NCBI RefSeq assembly: GCF_006636215.1
Contig: NZ_VIFM01000009.1
Span: 1-64,000, forward strand
From: Myxococcus llanfairpwllgwyngyllgogerychwyrndrobwllllantysiliogogogochensis
GTDB lineage: Bacteria > Myxococcota > Myxococcia > Myxococcales > Myxococcaceae
Direction of reading: 5' to 3'
DNA: 64,000 bases
Both the position numbers and the translations under genes were made by a program. Within the stretch, counting starts at the first letter, position 1. Every line of letters begins with the position of its first letter. This document shows positions 29,820 to 37,911 of this stretch, piece after piece. The notes under the pieces are model-generated. The model worked only from the letters and a program-made list of their open reading frames with translations. It made no database searches and had not been told where the DNA came from.

Positions 29820-30914
29820 ATGCATTCCACCGCACTTTCGACGGCGACCCTGCCCATCGATGACCCCAAGCCGCTCCGCGCGGAGCTTCGCCGGGTGATG
29901 CCTCCCGAGTCCTTCGAGCCACAGCCCCACCGGGGCGTCATCGCACTGGCGCTGGTGCCGGTGATGATGGCCCTGATGGGGCTGTTGGGCTGGGGCGGCC
30001 TGCCCTGGTGGCTCTGTCTGCCGCTCTCGTTCCTGCTCGGGCAGATGGTCACCACCGTGGGGCTGGCCGCGCACGAGGCGCTGCACCACGCTGTCTTTCG
30101 CAGCCGGCGCTGGGAGGAGGTGCTCGGGTGGGCGGGCTTCAGCCCGTTCCTCGTCACGCCCGGCAACTGGCGCGCCTGGCACGTCCAGGCGCACCACAGC
30201 GCCGCGAACATCCACCAGAGGGATCCGGACATCCTCCCGCGTCAGCAGGACCTGGACACCCAGCGGTTCGCGCGCCTGTTCCACGCGATTTCGCCGGGCT
30301 CGGGCACCTGGGTCAGCTACGTCAGCTTCGGCCTGTTCTTCACCGCGCAGGGACAGGCGTTCCTGTGGCACCACATCAACCAGCCCCAGCTCCAGCACGT
30401 GCGCATGAATCGCACGAAGGAGCGGCTCCTCACGGTGCTCGTGACAGGGGGTTGGTTCGCGCTGGGCTGGGCCATGGGGCCGCGAGGGGCGCTGTTCGCG
30501 CTCGTCATTCCCCTCATCGTCGCCAACGTCACGCTGATGATCTACATCGCCACCAACCACTGGCTGCTGCCGGCGTCAGAGGACCGTGACAACCCCTTCG
30601 TGAACACCGCCAGCGTGGAGACGCACCCGGTGATGAACTGGGCCCATCTCAACTTCAGCTATCACCAGGAGCACCACATCTTCCCGGCCATGAGCCCGCG
30701 CTTCGCACCGCTGTTGCGCCAGCGACTGCGGGAACTCCATCCGGGAGCCTCCGCCGTCTTCCCCCACATCCACGCCTTGCGCACCCTGTACTCACGCCCG
30801 GCGCTCTATTCGCCCACGGAGGGGACGATGCTCGTGGGCAGGGACGGAACGCCCGCGGTGAGCACGGACGAGCTTCGAAGGCGGCTCGAAGCACCCCGGG
30901 ATGCCGCGTCGTGA
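29820..30914 (+). CDS. Membrane fatty acid desaturase
   Basis: A 364-residue integral-membrane di-iron desaturase from ATG 29820 (a GTG at 29811 is an alternative). All three histidine boxes are intact: HEALHH from His85, HVQAHH from His121 and HQEHH from His282 in SYHQEHHIFP. Hydrophobic stretches flank the boxes, including VIALALVPVMMALMGLLG. It should insert a double bond or hydroxyl into an acyl chain, using reduced electron carriers and oxygen. It begins 25 bases after the synthase stop codon and is the third gene of the operon, so it probably modifies the synthase product. Confidence 0.92.
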   Translation: MHSTALSTATLPIDDPKPLRAELRRVMPPESFEPQPHRGVIALALVPVMMALMGLLGWGGLPWWLCLPLSFLLGQMVTTVGLAAHEALHHAVFRSRRWEEVLGWAGFSPFLVTPGNWRAWHVQAHHSAANIHQRDPDILPRQQDLDTQRFARLFHAISPGSGTWVSYVSFGLFFTAQGQAFLWHHINQPQLQHVRMNRTKERLLTVLVTGGWFALGWAMGPRGALFALVIPLIVANVTLMIYIATNHWLLPASEDRDNPFVNTASVETHPVMNWAHLNFSYHQEHHIFPAMSPRFAPLLRQRLRELHPGASAVFPHIHALRTLYSRPALYSPTEGTMLVGRDGTPAVSTDELRRRLEAPRDAAS

Positions 30915-30958
30915 ACAGCGCCACTCCGGTTTCTCCGATACAATAGAATCGCGAGATA

Positions 30959-31654
30959 CTATTTCCCGGTCCGGGAGTGGGGGGCGTTGACGGGCTTGGA
31001 CTCGGGGCTGCCTTTCTCACGCAACCAGACGGACAGCAGGACGAGGGCGGCGACGGAGAGGAACTCGCTCTGCCAGTTCTGGAAGGACTCGAACCAGAAC
31101 TGCGAGGAGGCCATGTACTGGAGGACCGTCACGGCGGCCTCTCCGTGCAGTTGGGCCTCCTCGTTCCGGGCCGCGGCCCCGGTGACGGCATGCAGTCCAA
31201 AGCAGACGACGAACAACGCGAGCAGGGCCAGGGACAAGGAGTGGCTGTAGAGCTTGAGGGCCAGTCCGCCACGATGGACCACGCGAGGCGCGTCCGGTGT
31301 CGGCTCCAGGTCCTTGTCCTCCTCTGCCTTGTGGGCGTCGGGGTCCTTGGACTCGCCGGAGCCGCGCTGATGGAGGAAGGCCGCGAGGATGACGAAGGCC
31401 CCCATCTGGAAGAACTCGCTCTCCCAGTTCTCGAAGGTGGCCTCCAGGAAATCGCCCGAGCGCAGATACCTTCCGAACGTCAGGGGTGGCTGGCCATGCT
31501 CCCGCTGCTCCTCGTTGTGGTGGAGGAAGCCGGAGATGGCCTGTCCCACCCAGCACAGGAGGAAGGCGGCGAGAAGGACGAGGGAGAGACTGTTGTTCGA
31601 CAGAAATGAGCGGGGCCCCTTGCCTGGGGCACCCGGCGAGGTCGAGTTCTCCAT
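30959..31654 (-). CDS. DUF6766-like membrane protein with internal duplication
   Basis: A 231-residue protein starting at ATG 31654, with about four hydrophobic segments. It consists of two similar halves. Each has an N-terminal hydrophobic segment, then a YL/YM-x-S pattern, then NWESEFFQMGAFVILAAFL in the first half and NWQSEFLSVAALVLLSVWL in the second, each followed by a charged ESK motif (GSGESK, GSPESK). I recall this pattern as DUF6766. Function is unknown. It lies convergent to the desaturase gene and divergent from the flavin oxidoreductase gene. Confidence 0.75.
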   Translation of the reverse strand: MENSTSPGAPGKGPRSFLSNNSLSLVLLAAFLLCWVGQAISGFLHHNEEQREHGQPPLTFGRYLRSGDFLEATFENWESEFFQMGAFVILAAFLHQRGSGESKDPDAHKAEEDKDLEPTPDAPRVVHRGGLALKLYSHSLSLALLALFVVCFGLHAVTGAAARNEEAQLHGEAAVTVLQYMASSQFWFESFQNWQSEFLSVAALVLLSVWLREKGSPESKPVNAPHSRTGK

Positions 31655-31831
31655 CCCTCGAAATCTGTCCACGACGCCGCCCCCCGCAGCCGGCATGGGA
31701 GGGCACTTGCCTGCCCGGTCGGGTCGCTGGCCTGCTGGCATGCGAAAATCATCGTGAGGGAAGCGACGGCCCCGCGCTCCAGGCATCCGAGGGCCCAGCC
31801 TCCTCTGGCCCACACGTGGGAGATGCACCAC

Positions 31832-32908
31832 ATGGCAGGACTGTTCGACCCCCTGGAACTCCGTGAGAATGTCGTCGCGCGCAACCGAATCTGGCTCGCG
31901 CCGCTCACGAACCAGCAGAGCCACGCCGATGGCACGCTGTCGGATGCTGAACTCCACTTCCTGTCCCTGCGCGCGGACGGAGGCTTCGGGCTGGTGGAGA
32001 CGTGCGCGGCGCATGTGGAGCAGGACGGCAAGGCATGGCCGGGCGAGCTGGGAGTTCACGACGATGCGATGTTGCCGGGCCTGCGCCGCCTGGCCGCGCG
32101 GATCCACCAAGGGGGCGCGCTCCTGTCCGCGCAGCTCTTCCACGGAGGACTGCGCGCGGACCCCGCCGTCAGCGGGCTGGAGCGCTGGAGCGCGAGCGCG
32201 CACACCGACGCGGCGGACCGGTGCCGGGAGGGAACCGAAGAGGACATCCAGGGCGCCATCCGTGCCTTCGCGAACGCGGCGAGCCGCTGCGCCCAGGCGG
32301 GCTTCGACGGCGTGGAACTCCACGGCGCGCATGGCTATCTGCTGTCGCAGTTCCTGAGCACCGTCTACAACCGACGTGAGGACCGCTGGGGCGGCTCTCT
32401 GGAGAATCGCTCGCGACTCATCCGCGAGACGGTGGCCGCCGTCCGGCGCGCGGTGCCCGAGCGCGTGCTCGCGGTCCGGCTGTCGCCCGAGGACTTCGGG
32501 CAGGCCAAGGGCCTGGACCTGGACGAGACGCTGGAGGTCGCGCGGATGCTCGCGGACGGAGGCATGGACGTCCTCCACCTGTCGCTCTGGCGCTCGGCGC
32601 TCAACACGAACAAGCGGCCCCAGGAGCACGCGACGGCGCTCTTCCGCGCGGCGGTGCCCTCGCGGGTGAAGATTGTCGTGGCGGGCGCCATCTGGACGAA
32701 GGAGGACGCCGAGGCGCAACTGGCGCTCGGCGCGGACGCAGTGGCCCTCGGCCGCTCCGCCATCGCCAACCACGACTGGCCCGAGCGCGTCCGGCGGGGC
32801 GATGCCATCCAACGCCCACCCTTCCCTGGAGCCGTGTTGCGCGCGGAGGGCGCGTCAGCGGGCTTCGTCGACTATCTGCGCGGCTGGAAGAACTTCGTCG
32901 TCCCCTGA
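31832..32908 (+). CDS. Old-yellow-enzyme family NADH:flavin oxidoreductase
   Basis: A 358-residue FMN-dependent enzyme of the OYE family. ATG 31832 was chosen over 31823 because GGGAG at 31818-31822 is at proper spacing. The barrel shows RNRIWLAPLTNQQSHADG near the start, QLFHGG, ELHGAHGYLLSQFLS with the conserved substrate-binding residues, RREDRWGGSLENR, and late VAVRLSPEDF and GADAVALGRSAIAN for FMN phosphate binding. OYEs reduce activated double bonds such as enones. It sits just beyond the lipid-synthase operon, 918 bases past the desaturase gene with an opposite-strand gene between, so a role in the same pathway is possible but unproven. Confidence 0.9.
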   Translation: MAGLFDPLELRENVVARNRIWLAPLTNQQSHADGTLSDAELHFLSLRADGGFGLVETCAAHVEQDGKAWPGELGVHDDAMLPGLRRLAARIHQGGALLSAQLFHGGLRADPAVSGLERWSASAHTDAADRCREGTEEDIQGAIRAFANAASRCAQAGFDGVELHGAHGYLLSQFLSTVYNRREDRWGGSLENRSRLIRETVAAVRRAVPERVLAVRLSPEDFGQAKGLDLDETLEVARMLADGGMDVLHLSLWRSALNTNKRPQEHATALFRAAVPSRVKIVVAGAIWTKEDAEAQLALGADAVALGRSAIANHDWPERVRRGDAIQRPPFPGAVLRAEGASAGFVDYLRGWKNFVVP

Positions 32909-33088
32909 GGGCCGCACCGTCCGGGAGCGCACTGGACGGGGCTCAGGAGGGGCCGGGTCACCTGGAACCCAGCACTTTTGTGGCCTTGTTACTTTAAATA
33001 TGTGACGAGGACGTGCGTCTTAATGCGCGTCCGACACCTTGAGGGTGTGGGGCTCAACTTCTCACCACTTCTTTTCGGGACCCTCGTC

Positions 33089-33898
33089 ATGAAAAGCCGC
33101 ACCCAGATGATGCTGTGCTCTCTGTCCTTTGCGCTCGTTGCTTCTCCGGCCCTGGCTGGCGAGACCTTCCAGATGCAGGATGACTCCGCTCAGGAGGGTT
33201 ACTCCGAGGAAGGTTATTCCAGCGAGGAGTCGGCGGCGGACGACTCTGGGGGCGGCAAGGGCTTCGCGCTGGGACTGAGCTTGGGGTACGGCGCGCCCTA
33301 CGGCGAGCTGGGCTCGGTTCAAGCGGACGACGACGATACCAACAAGGTGAGTGACCTGGTCACGGGCGTCATCCCGATTCAGTTGGAGGCCGGTTACTTC
33401 TTCAACCCCAACGTATACCTGGGCGCGACCTTCCAGTACGGCATCGCGAGCTTCAATGACGAGAATGCCAATTGCGAGGACCAGGGCGCTGTCAGCGTGA
33501 GCTGCAGCGCGAGCCAGCTCCGCCTGGGCGTCAACGTGGCCTATCACTTCAACGTCACGCCCAAGATCGACCCCTGGGTGAGCGTGGGTGTCGGCTATGA
33601 GTTCCTCAACACGGCCGTCAAGGGCGAGCAGGATGGCGAGTCCATCACCGCCAAGGCCTCCGTGAAGGGCTTCGAGTTCGTCGCCGCCCAGGTGGGGCTC
33701 GACTACCGCATCTCCCCGAAGTTCTCGGTGGGTCCGTTCGCCACCGTCACCGCGGGCCAGTACTCCTCCACCTCGCTGTCCGTCGATTCGAGCGTGGAAA
33801 TCCCTGGCAGCGACGAACTCGATGAGACCGAGGACCTGGAGACGAAGAAGATCCACGGCTTCATCTACGGCGGCGTCCGCGCGCAGTACCGCTTCTAG
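33089..33898 (+). CDS. Outer-membrane beta-barrel protein
   Basis: A 269-residue protein from ATG 33089 (CGGGA just upstream). Signal peptide ends SPALA before GETF. After an acidic Glu/Ser/Tyr-rich segment (residues about 25-55) come alternating beta strands with aromatic girdle residues, such as GFALGLSLGYGAPYG and VYLGATFQYGIASF, and the last residue is Phe, the usual outer-membrane insertion signal (QYRF). It resembles OmpW/OmpA-type 8-stranded barrels in size. Function unknown; a pore or structural role is likely. The upstream 180 bases contain an AT-rich segment at about 32980-33005 that may hold its promoter. Confidence 0.8.
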   Translation: MKSRTQMMLCSLSFALVASPALAGETFQMQDDSAQEGYSEEGYSSEESAADDSGGGKGFALGLSLGYGAPYGELGSVQADDDDTNKVSDLVTGVIPIQLEAGYFFNPNVYLGATFQYGIASFNDENANCEDQGAVSVSCSASQLRLGVNVAYHFNVTPKIDPWVSVGVGYEFLNTAVKGEQDGESITAKASVKGFEFVAAQVGLDYRISPKFSVGPFATVTAGQYSSTSLSVDSSVEIPGSDELDETEDLETKKIHGFIYGGVRAQYRF

Positions 33899-33912
33899 TC
33901 GTCAGGTGTGAG

Positions 33913-33942
33913 ACGTCGGGCCGGGACTCACCGGCCCGACGT
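33913..33942. terminator. Hairpin between convergent genes
   Basis: Perfect 12-base arms ACGTCGGGCCGG and CCGGCCCGACGT around GACTCA, between the barrel-protein gene and the convergent hydrolase gene. Likely bidirectional. Confidence 0.7.
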
Positions 33943-33963
33943 TCCGCTGTCTGGGACGCGGCC

Positions 33964-35307
33964 TCAGATGTACTCGTCGAGCCAGTCGAACATGCGGTGA
34001 TTGGCGACGGCCTGAGCGCCCTCCTGGCAGTGCAACAGTCCGGTGTCCTCCTCCGTGAAGAGCAGGTAGTCCTTGGGGCACGTCAGCGCGTCGTAGAGCT
34101 GCTTCGCCTGTCCCCCCGAGTACGCCTCCGCGGTGCCGTCCATGATGAGCGTGCGGCAGCGGATGCGGTGGACGACGGGCTCGTTGTTGAACTCCCGCAG
34201 CTTGAAGAGCAGGTCCGACGGTGAGCTGGCGCCGTGCTTGGACATGGCGTCGCGCATGTACCAGCGGTACAGGAACACCTGCGACATGAGCTCGTAGAGC
34301 GCCGCGTCGAACGCCGCCGGGTCCGTGTCGAGCAGCTTCATGATTTCAGGGAAGTAGCCGTTGAACTGGTCGAACTGCGACTGGCCCCAGTTGAGGACGC
34401 CCGGGTTGGGGATGAGAATCTTGAGGCGCCGCTCGAACGCCGCCGCGCGTGGCACCAGCGCTCCGCCCATGCTCCAGCCCAGCAGCGCGAGCCTCCGGGA
34501 GTCCACGCCGGAGATGCGCACGGCGAAGTTGATGACGGGGGTGATGACCTTCTCCCAGTCGGGACGGAACGGCAGGTGCTGCTCCCGGATGGCCATGCCC
34601 TGTCCTGGTGCATGGACGATGAGGCAGTGGTAGCCCCGCTCCAGGGCGGCATCAATCACATACTTGGACTCCTCCGGCCACGCGTCGCGTCCCTGCTGGA
34701 AGATGAGCAGCGGCGCGGGCCCCCGCGTATGGGGGGCGCGGAAGAAGTAGCCAGGGAGGGTGGTGTTCTCGTAGGGAATCCGCACGGGAGTCGCCGGAAT
34801 CCGCAGCAGCGTCAGCGCCTTGTCGTAGGCGTCCACGGACTTCCGCCCCGTGGCCAGCACGCTGGGGTGGCCCGGCTCCGGGTGGTGAATCAGCGCGGCG
34901 CGGTAGTAATTGGCCGCGCGCAGGTAGGCGTGGCCCGCGCTGCGGGAGTGGTGGCGGGCGAGGCTCGCATCCCCCATGGCCCTCAGGCGGTCCGCCGTGC
35001 TGACCCACTCGGTGGGCCAGCTCCATTCGTCCTCGGGGTGGATGCGGCTCGCGGTGTCCAGCACCTCTCCGATATCCGCCTGGGCGCTGTACGTCGCGGC
35101 CAGGAAATGCAGGAGCTGGTTCTCCATGACGGGGTCCGACAGCAATCCCAGCTCATACCAGGGCCGCGAGGGCTCCTGGGCGCCGGGGGCCGGGGCCGCG
35201 CCGGGTGATGGTGCCGCGAGTGAGGATGGCGCGCGCATGAGCGCGAGACCTCCGGTGAGACCCAGGCTCGCGTGGAGCAGGGAACGGCGATTCAGGGTGA
35301 AACCCAT
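33964..35307 (-). CDS. Tat-exported alpha/beta hydrolase
   Basis: A 447-residue protein with a twin-arginine-like signal (LNRRSLLHASLGLTGGLALM). The alpha/beta-hydrolase core shows the nucleophile elbow GWSMGG, an acid strand LIMDGTAEAYSGG, and a C-terminal His in TGLLHCQEG. An N-terminal helical region of about 150 residues precedes the core, as in FrsA and 2,6-dihydropseudooxynicotine hydrolase-type enzymes that cleave C-C or ester bonds. Substrate unknown. Tat export suggests a periplasmic, pre-folded enzyme. Confidence 0.82.
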   Translation of the reverse strand: MGFTLNRRSLLHASLGLTGGLALMRAPSSLAAPSPGAAPAPGAQEPSRPWYELGLLSDPVMENQLLHFLAATYSAQADIGEVLDTASRIHPEDEWSWPTEWVSTADRLRAMGDASLARHHSRSAGHAYLRAANYYRAALIHHPEPGHPSVLATGRKSVDAYDKALTLLRIPATPVRIPYENTTLPGYFFRAPHTRGPAPLLIFQQGRDAWPEESKYVIDAALERGYHCLIVHAPGQGMAIREQHLPFRPDWEKVITPVINFAVRISGVDSRRLALLGWSMGGALVPRAAAFERRLKILIPNPGVLNWGQSQFDQFNGYFPEIMKLLDTDPAAFDAALYELMSQVFLYRWYMRDAMSKHGASSPSDLLFKLREFNNEPVVHRIRCRTLIMDGTAEAYSGGQAKQLYDALTCPKDYLLFTEEDTGLLHCQEGAQAVANHRMFDWLDEYI

Positions 35308-35644
35308 GGTGTGCTGCCTCCTGATGAGGGATTGAAGGCTCGAACACCGCGGGTCTTTATTTCTGTCATCGCGGTCTTCAAATCACAGACACCGAGAGGG
35401 CCAGGTCTGCTGAAGACAGACGAAGGGCCGCGCGCCTGAAGCACGAGAGGGCAAGGCCGGGCGTCAGGTCTCGCGCGTGCCCGGCGAACCGCGGGCACAC
35501 CGAGAGCCTCGTGCAGAAACACGTACGAAACCGGGAAGGCCACGGGGTGTCCCGTGCCTTCCGAGGATGGGTCAATCGTCTGATTGAATCGTGCGATTGG
35601 TCCGCATGATTGTCAAGGGGACTGGCGCTTCGCGCGGGCCGAAC
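35308..35644. other. Intergenic region, terminator and repeats only
   Basis: No gene is seen. It contains the terminator-like hairpin at 35534-35562 and three GATTG units starting at 35582, 35595 and 35608, spaced exactly 13 bases apart. The promoter of the hydrolase gene should also lie here. Confidence 0.4.
35534..35562 (-). terminator. Hairpin after the NmrA-like gene
   Basis: GGAAGGCCACGGG and CCCGTGCCTTCC form a long stem with one bulged C and a 4-base loop. On the minus strand the hairpin is followed by a T-rich segment, consistent with transcription stopping after the NmrA-like gene. Confidence 0.6.
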
Positions 35645-36460
35645 TCACTTCCATGCGCCCGAGGCCGCGGCGTGCGCGGCGTAGGTCTCGAAGGACTTGG
35701 GCGCGTGGCCGGTGACGGCGCGCACGGTGTCGGTGGGCGTGGCGTCGCCTCTCTTGAGCAGGGCGCCATACGCCTTGATTTCGCCCTGGATGGCCTCGTC
35801 GGGTCGGCCCAGGGCCCGCTGCTCGGAGAGATAGGTGTCGGCGTCTCCGGCGAAGCTCACCTGTCGTCCGGCGGCGCGGCCGATGATGGCCGCGGCTTCG
35901 CCGAAGCTCAGCGCGCGAGGTCCGCTCACGTCGTAGCTCTGGCCTTCGTGGCCGTCCTTCGTCAGCGCCACGGCCACCACTGCGGCGATGTCGTCGGCGT
36001 CGACGAAGGCCTGCTTCGTGTCCCCGACGGGGAGGGTGATGCGTCCGGCGAGGACCGCGGGCTTGAAGAAGCCCTCGTCGAAGTTCTGGTTGAACCAGTC
36101 CGGGCGGACGAGGGTCCAGTCCACGCCCGCGCCGCGCACCAGGCGCTCAGCGGACATGAGGCGCTCGTCTCCCATGATTTCGATGCCCTGACTCGACAGC
36201 AGGACGATGCGGCGGATGCCCTTGGACACGGCCAGGGACACGAAGGCGGGGTCGATGGGCTGCTCGTGAGGCGCCATGAGGTACATGCGCGACGCCGGGC
36301 CCACGGCCTGTTCCCAGGTGCCGGGGTCCTTCCAGTCGAAGCGCACGTCCGCGTGTCTCGACGCGGCCCTTACCGAGTGACCTTGTGATTGGAGGAGCCG
36401 GGTGACGCGTCGTCCGGTGGTCCCGCTCGCGCCCAGGATGAGGATGCTCGAAGTGGTCAT
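35645..36460 (-). CDS. NmrA-like NAD(P)-binding protein
   Basis: A 271-residue single-domain Rossmann protein starting at ATG 36460. ILILGASGTTGRRVTRLLQ is the dinucleotide-binding loop with GxxGxxG spacing. VRAASR ends strand 2, and MYLMAPHEQPID and GIRRIVLLSSQG are typical of the atypical-SDR NmrA/QorB branch, which senses redox cofactors or reduces quinones. The classic SDR catalytic Tyr-Lys is not evident. Function unproven. The gene has its own downstream hairpin. Confidence 0.85.
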   Translation of the reverse strand: MTTSSILILGASGTTGRRVTRLLQSQGHSVRAASRHADVRFDWKDPGTWEQAVGPASRMYLMAPHEQPIDPAFVSLAVSKGIRRIVLLSSQGIEIMGDERLMSAERLVRGAGVDWTLVRPDWFNQNFDEGFFKPAVLAGRITLPVGDTKQAFVDADDIAAVVAVALTKDGHEGQSYDVSGPRALSFGEAAAIIGRAAGRQVSFAGDADTYLSEQRALGRPDEAIQGEIKAYGALLKRGDATPTDTVRAVTGHAPKSFETYAAHAAASGAWK

Positions 36461-36618
36461 GGCGCGACGCAAACACGCGCACCTCACCCGGCTGGGGAAA
36501 ATGCTCGGCGTCCGTGCGGATACTCAACACGTCCCGAGCATTCCCGGCGCCGGAGTGTTCGCTGTCCGTCGTCGCGCCAGCCTCACGCAAGTGCCCGGAG
36601 GCTGGCGCCAGGCGTCAA

Positions 36619-37497
36619 CTACGGCGTGGTGAACTGTTTCAGCCAGTCCAGGTTGGTCCGCAGCGACCAGGGCGCGGAGCCGGTGCGCCAGGTCGAGTCG
36701 AGGAAGAGCCCGGTGCAGCCTCCCGAGCGCATGTAGCAGTGGTCCGCGTTGAGGTCGCCGAGCTGGATGTCCTTGATGATGTACCAGCCGCTGTTGTTGC
36801 TCGCGAAGCAGGACGTCGCCAGGGGGCAGGACTGGCCCGTCGTTTCCGTGTTTTGAGAGCGGACGGAGGACTCGGTGGGGCCGACGAAGATGTCCTGCTC
36901 GCCGTTCACGATGCGCAGGCGGCTGCTCGGCAGCGTCCGGTTGCCATTGGCCACGCAGGAGCGCAGGTTGTAGATGGAGTATTGGACGCCGGCGCCCAGT
37001 CCGTACGCGGCCTGGACTCGCGAGTCATGGTTCTTGGCGAGGATGGCCATGATGGAGCCCTGGCTGAAGCCCGCCACGACGATGCCCTTGGAGCAGTCCG
37101 CCTTGGCGCGAGCACACAGCGTGCCGACGGCGCTGGTGGCCCGGCTGCCGTCGTAGATGCACTTGGAGCGGGCGGTCATCGAGGAGCAGGAGCCGAACGT
37201 CGCGTTGTCGTATTCCACGGTGGCGGCGACATAGCCGCGCGACGCCATCTCCTCCACGGCGGCCAGCGCCGAGGAGTGCTCGTACGGCTCCGTGGTGCCC
37301 ACCGTGTAGATGAACACCGGATACTTGCCCGAGGCCGACGGCTCCTGGCCGCGCAGGTTGTACGTGGAGCTGCACAGCGACGTGCCGCCGCCCCGGTATG
37401 TCGCCGTGAAGCTGCTCAGGGACTGCGCTCCTGCGGTGGTCGTCCAGGCCAGGGTCAGGAGCAATCCGAGACGGAAGGTCAGCTCTCTCTGATTCAT
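36619..37497 (-). CDS. Secreted alpha/beta hydrolase (esterase-like)
   Basis: A 292-residue exported protein. ATG 37497 has GAGGAG upstream, and the signal peptide ends TTAGA before QSLS. The nucleophile motif is VVAGFSQGS, an acid candidate lies in VNGEQDIFVG, and a His in LNADHCYMRSG. Ten or so cysteines (SLCSS, GSCSS, SKCIY, TLCAR, DCSK, RSCV, SCPL, SCFAS, HCYM, GCTG) suggest several disulphides outside the cytoplasm. The family resembles small secreted esterases and dienelactone hydrolase relatives. Substrate unknown. Confidence 0.75.
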   Translation of the reverse strand: MNQRELTFRLGLLLTLAWTTTAGAQSLSSFTATYRGGGTSLCSSTYNLRGQEPSASGKYPVFIYTVGTTEPYEHSSALAAVEEMASRGYVAATVEYDNATFGSCSSMTARSKCIYDGSRATSAVGTLCARAKADCSKGIVVAGFSQGSIMAILAKNHDSRVQAAYGLGAGVQYSIYNLRSCVANGNRTLPSSRLRIVNGEQDIFVGPTESSVRSQNTETTGQSCPLATSCFASNNSGWYIIKDIQLGDLNADHCYMRSGGCTGLFLDSTWRTGSAPWSLRTNLDWLKQFTTP

Positions 37498-37664
37498 GAC
37501 TTCTCCTCGTGGGTGACGTGGGACTTCATGCCCGGGGCATGAGGCACCCGGACCGACGTGAGCCGACGCTGCATTCACAGGCGGCCCCGTTCTCACGATT
37601 AAGACTCCGAGGATGTCTCCTAGTCTATCTGATTTTTCGTACTGTTAGGTTTTTCCTCGTTTTG

Positions 37665-37708
37665 TTCCGCGACGCGAAACATGGTTGTCATTGTTTCGCG
37701 GGGCGGAA
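37665..37708. repeat. Two-part inverted repeat
   Basis: TTCCGC - 2 bases - CGCGAAACA on the left, a 10-base loop, then TGTTTCGCG - 2 bases - GCGGAA on the right: 9 plus 6 perfectly paired bases. It lies in an unusually AT-rich stretch between divergent genes, next to a GFA gene remnant. It could be an operator, an RNA hairpin, or the remains of a small repeat element. Confidence 0.6.
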
Positions 37709-37723
37709 TGTCATGCGAGGTGT

Positions 37724-37894
37724 TCAAGCTCCAGGGGGGTGGGCAGGGCCCACGGCGATGGCGAGGAACTCCGGGAGGCCGTCGAACTCCCAGGACAGGG
37801 TGGTTCCGCACCGCGGACAGAAGGGGAAGGTGGCGCGGCCGCCGTTGGCACTCCAAGCAGTGACACAGGGAAGGCGCGATGGGCGGGGAGTCAT
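37724..37894 (-). pseudogene. Remnant of a GFA/CENP-V zinc-protein gene
   Basis: The minus strand from ATG 37894 gives 56 residues ending in FPFCPRCGTTLSWEFDGL and LAIAVG, the C-terminal zinc-knuckle half of a GFA domain. The matching first half, reading CHCLECQRR, lies in a different frame just upstream of it (about 37835-37870), and the roughly 40 residues that normally separate the two halves are missing. I read this as a frameshifted and internally deleted GFA gene. It is unlikely to make a working protein. An intact GFA gene is at 3833-4234. Confidence 0.45.
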
Positions 37895-37911
37895 GATAGA
37901 CGCGGCGCCCC

